36,606 nt of DNA. It comes from an uncultured Wohlfahrtiimonas sp. Lineage in GTDB: Bacteria; Pseudomonadota; Gammaproteobacteria; Cardiobacteriales; Wohlfahrtiimonadaceae. The stretch spans positions 1 to 36,606 of the forward strand of contig CANRJJ010000014.1 of assembly GCA_947630895.1 (NCBI GenBank). Direction: 5' to 3'. This document shows, in pieces, positions 34,226 to 36,606 of the stretch. Positions within the stretch are counted from its first letter, which is position 1; every line of letters begins with the position of its first letter. Position numbers and translations under genes: made by a program. Below the pieces are notes generated by a model that was not told the DNA's origin, made no database searches, and worked only from the letters and a program-made list of their open reading frames with translations.

Positions 34226-36606
34226 ATGGCTCAATACTTAATAGATAGAAAAACTGGTGCAAAAAGTCCAATTAATGAAGATAATTTTAAGGTAACAGGT
34301 TCAGAAATCGTCGTAATACAAGCATCTAAAGCAGATATTGTATCTATCAAAAGAGATGGCGGAAATTTAATCATAAAATTAAAATCAGGAAAAACGATCA
34401 CGATTCAAGATTATTTTGTCACTCCTCAAAATGAGTTGGTGATTGAAGACACCGCAAATAATGGTGAATTGTATTGGGTACAAAATAATGATGGCAATTG
34501 GCTATTAATCGATTCTACAGATGAATTGCTATTGAGCTCATCTAATGATGGCGCATGGGGATTAGGTGTAGCCGCTGGATTATTAGGTGCAGGCGCTATT
34601 GCAGCAGCGGCTTCCTCTAGTGGTAGCGATGATGATAATGGAACAACTCCTAATCCTCAAATTGATACTATACCGCCAGTTGATCCAACGATAACAGCTA
34701 ATAATGGTACGGAATTAGCAGGGACTGGTGAAGCTGGATCAACAATCACATTGACTAGACCAAATGGTGATAAAGAAACGACGGTTGTTGATAAGGATGG
34801 TAATTGGAGTTTTAAACCGAATCCATTAGATGATGGAGAATCAGGTGAGCTAGTTTCAACAGATGGTGCTGGTAATAATAGTGGTGTTGTAAATACAGGT
34901 CCTGCGGATAAAACACCGCCAGAAGATCCTGTTATTGAACAAAATAATGATGGTGGATTGTCTGGTACAGGTGAGCCAGGTTCGACGATTACGGTGACTA
35001 AACCTGATGGTGAAACAGAATCAACAGTGGTTGATGAGGATGGTAATTGGAGTTTTGATCCAAACCCATTAGATGAAGGTGAGTCGGGTGAGATAGTTGC
35101 AACAGATCCTGCGGGTAATAGCAGTAATCCTGTGGATACAGGACCGATGACTCCGATAGATCCAGACCAATTGCCTCCACCTGTAATTACTGAGAATGAT
35201 AATAGTCTTTCAGGTACAGGAAAGCCAGGCTCTACAGTTATAGTTCATGATAAAAATGATAATGAAATCGGCAGAACGGATGTTGATGAAAGTGGTAATT
35301 GGAGCTTTGATGACAATCCTCTTGAAAATGGCGAAGAAGGCAGTGTATTTATAGAAGATAAAGAAACTGGTAATACAAGTGATAAAGTAGAAACAGGCCC
35401 TTCTAGTAAAGATCCAGAAGATTCAGACTCAGACAGCGACTCAGATTCTGATAGCAATTCAGATTCTGACAGTGATTCCGACTCAGACAGTGACTCAGAT
35501 TCTGATAGTGATTCCGACTCGGATTCAGACAGCGACTCGGATTCTGATAGTGATTCAGATTCTGACAGCGACTCGGATTCTGATAGTGATTCCGATTCAG
35601 ACAGTGACTCAGATTCTGACAGCGACTCGGATTCTGATAGTGATTCCGATTCAGATAGCGACTCGGATTCAGACAGCGACTCAGATTCAGATAGTGATTC
35701 AGATTCAGATAGCGACTCGGATTCAGACAGCGACTCGGATTCAGACAGCGACTCAGATTCAGATAGCGATTCCGATTCAGACAGTGACTCAGATTCTGAT
35801 AGTGATTCCGACTCAGACAGTGACTCGGATTCAGATAGCGATTCCGATTCAGACAGCGACTCGGATTCTGATAGTGATTCCGATTCAGACTCAGACAGCG
35901 ACTCAGATTCTGATAGTGATTCAGACTCAGACAGCGACTCGGATTCTGATAGTGATTCAGACTCAGACAGCGATTCAGATTCTGATAGCGACTCCGACTC
36001 AGACAGTGATTCAGATTCTGATAGCGATTCCGATTCAGACAGCGACTCGGATTCTGATAGCGATTCCGACTCAGATTCTGATAGTGATTCCGACTCAGAT
36101 AGCGACTCCGACTCAGACAGCGACTCAGATTCAGATAGCGACTCGGATTCAGACAGTGATTCCGACTCAGACAGCGACTCAGATTCTGATAGCGATTCAG
36201 ATTCAGACAGCGACTCGGATTCTGATAGCGACTCGGATTCTGATAGCGATTCCGACTCAGATTCTGATAGTGATTCCGACTCAGATAGCGACTCGGATTC
36301 AGACAGCGACTCAGATTCAGACAGTGATTCCGACTCAGACAGCGACTCGGATTCAGATAGCGATTCAGACTCAGACAGTGATTCCGATTCAGATAGCGAC
36401 TCGGATTCTGATAGTGATTCCGACTCAGACAGTGACTCCGATTCTGATAGTGATTCAGACTCAGATAGCGACTCAGATTCTGATAGCGATTCAGACTCAG
36501 ACAGTGATTCAGATTCTGATAGCGATTCCGATTCAGACAGCGACTCGGATTCTGATAGCGATTCAGACTCAGACAGTGATTCGGATTCAGACAGCGACTC
36601 AGATTC
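34226..36606 (+). CDS. BapA-like giant surface adhesin with Ig-like and Ser-Asp repeats, partial (C-terminus beyond right edge)
   Basis: At least 793 residues, no stop before the edge. Start ATG 34226 follows AAGGAAG at 9 bases. Residues 1-105 resemble the BapA-prefix module of type I-secreted biofilm adhesins (beta-rich, with [16 protein letters not shown]). A Gly/Ala hydrophobic stretch (111-132, [18 protein letters not shown]) follows. Three Ig-like repeats of about 80 residues (148-226, 227-307, 312-391) share [13 protein letters not shown] and DGNWSFxPNPLD. From 399 to the edge the protein is almost pure Ser-Asp. No classical signal peptide is present, which fits type I secretion with a C-terminal signal beyond the window. 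It likely serves in surface adhesion or biofilm; target unknown. The strongly acidic SD region probably forms a stiff stalk or binds Ca2+. Confidence 0.88.
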   Translation, partial: MAQYLIDRKTGAKSPINEDNFKVTGSEIVVIQASKADIVSIKRDGGNLIIKLKSGKTITIQDYFVTPQNELVIEDTANNGELYWVQNNDGNWLLIDSTDELLLSSSNDGAWGLGVAAGLLGAGAIAAAASSSGSDDDNGTTPNPQIDTIPPVDPTITANNGTELAGTGEAGSTITLTRPNGDKETTVVDKDGNWSFKPNPLDDGESGELVSTDGAGNNSGVVNTGPADKTPPEDPVIEQNNDGGLSGTGEPGSTITVTKPDGETESTVVDEDGNWSFDPNPLDEGESGEIVATDPAGNSSNPVDTGPMTPIDPDQLPPPVITENDNSLSGTGKPGSTVIVHDKNDNEIGRTDVDESGNWSFDDNPLENGEEGSVFIEDKETGNTSDKVETGPSSKDPEDSDSDSDSDSDSNSDSDSDSDSDSDSDSDSDSDSDSDSDSDSDSDSDSDSDSDSDSDSDSDSDSDSDSDSDSDSDSDSDSDSDSDSDSDSDSDSDSDSDSDSDSDSDSDSDSDSDSDSDSDSDSDSDSDSDSDSDSDSDSDSDSDSDSDSDSDSDSDSDSDSDSDSDSDSDSDSDSDSDSDSDSDSDSDSDSDSDSDSDSDSDSDSDSDSDSDSDSDSDSDSDSDSDSDSDSDSDSDSDSDSDSDSDSDSDSDSDSDSDSDSDSDSDSDSDSDSDSDSDSDSDSDSDSDSDSDSDSDSDSDSDSDSDSDSDSDSDSDSDSDSDSDSDSDSDSDSDSDSDSDSDSDSDSDSDSDSDSDSDSDSDSDSDSDSDSDSDSDSDSDSDSDSDSDSDSDSD
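34667..35398 (+). repeat. Three tandem Ig-like (Big_6-type) coding repeats
   Basis: Units at about 34667-34903, 34904-35146 and 35159-35398. Each encodes GTGxxGSTI/V, a run of about 15 variable residues, then GNWSF and a G-E-x-G turn. The third unit is more divergent than the first two. Confidence 0.85.
35420..36606 (+). repeat. Ser-Asp repeat array with an 18-bp codon period
   Basis: 1187 bases to the edge encode alternating Asp and Ser with a single Asn (AAT at 35456). The dominant unit is GAYTCNGAYTCNGAYAGY: two TCN serine codons, then one AGY. In at least three places (near 35880, 36065 and 36250) the unit has three TCN codons (24 bp). Third positions vary freely between GAT/GAC and among TCN, so the protein pattern is kept while the DNA drifts. 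Confidence 0.95.

Noticed and set aside
34998-35457. Minus-strand frames, one rich in Ser-Glu-Ser
   Set aside because: They are the reverse reading of the Ig-like and Ser-Asp repeats of the adhesin gene; no ribosome site.

Overview
The window comes from an AT-rich gammaproteobacterium. PilS/PilR, Slt, GrxD, an ESPR-type autotransporter and a trpL-attenuated trpEG operon all point that way. I cannot assign a genus from the sequence alone. It divides into two parts: a mobile defence island (1 to about 15,372, running off the left edge) and ordinary chromosome with two large surface-protein genes (about 15,373 to the right edge).

Mobile island. The right-hand driver is a tightly packed minus-strand operon. 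It holds a tyrosine recombinase (gmtY), a 905-residue second integrase (gmtZ), a small partner (gmtX) and a complete greB. I recognise the first three as the gamma-mobile-trio (GMT). The host greB has been cut: only its 3' part (15,373-15,708) remains next to the island end, and the break falls just after the codons for the conserved catalytic tip. The element's own complete, diverged greB is joined to gmtX by a 4-base overlap, so the element appears to replace the gene it breaks. A good sigma70-like promoter for the operon lies at the island edge.

On the same strand, 54 bases after the element greB, lies a type I-F2 (I-Fv) CRISPR effector set: cas7fv, cas5fv, cas6f, then a leader and an array of ten 28-bp repeats and nine 32-bp spacers. 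No cas1 or cas2-3 is present, so the locus could make crRNA and a Cascade but cannot by itself acquire spacers or cut DNA. Further left are a Cys-rich unknown protein, a SIR2-HerA defence pair, a possible GNAT-like gene facing a fused Phd/TacA-like antitoxin, and the start of a type I methyltransferase, hsdM.

Chromosome. After the greB remnant come an autotransporter, a LysE/RhtB exporter, an ankyrin protein, proA, grxD, upp, slt, a membrane-anchored DUF2726-like protein, and pilS, pilR, cinA and mutT (the last three coupled by overlapping stop/start codons). Then come pyk and a trpL leader with attenuator ahead of trpE-trpG. The window ends inside a BapA-like adhesin. Its N-terminal module and three Ig-like repeats lead into at least 395 residues of almost pure Ser-Asp repeat, built on an 18-bp codon pattern like that of staphylococcal Sdr/ClfA proteins.

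The most interesting points are the island that carries a replacement for its greB target, and the nuclease-free, adaptation-free I-F2 CRISPR locus lying directly downstream of the recombinase operon.
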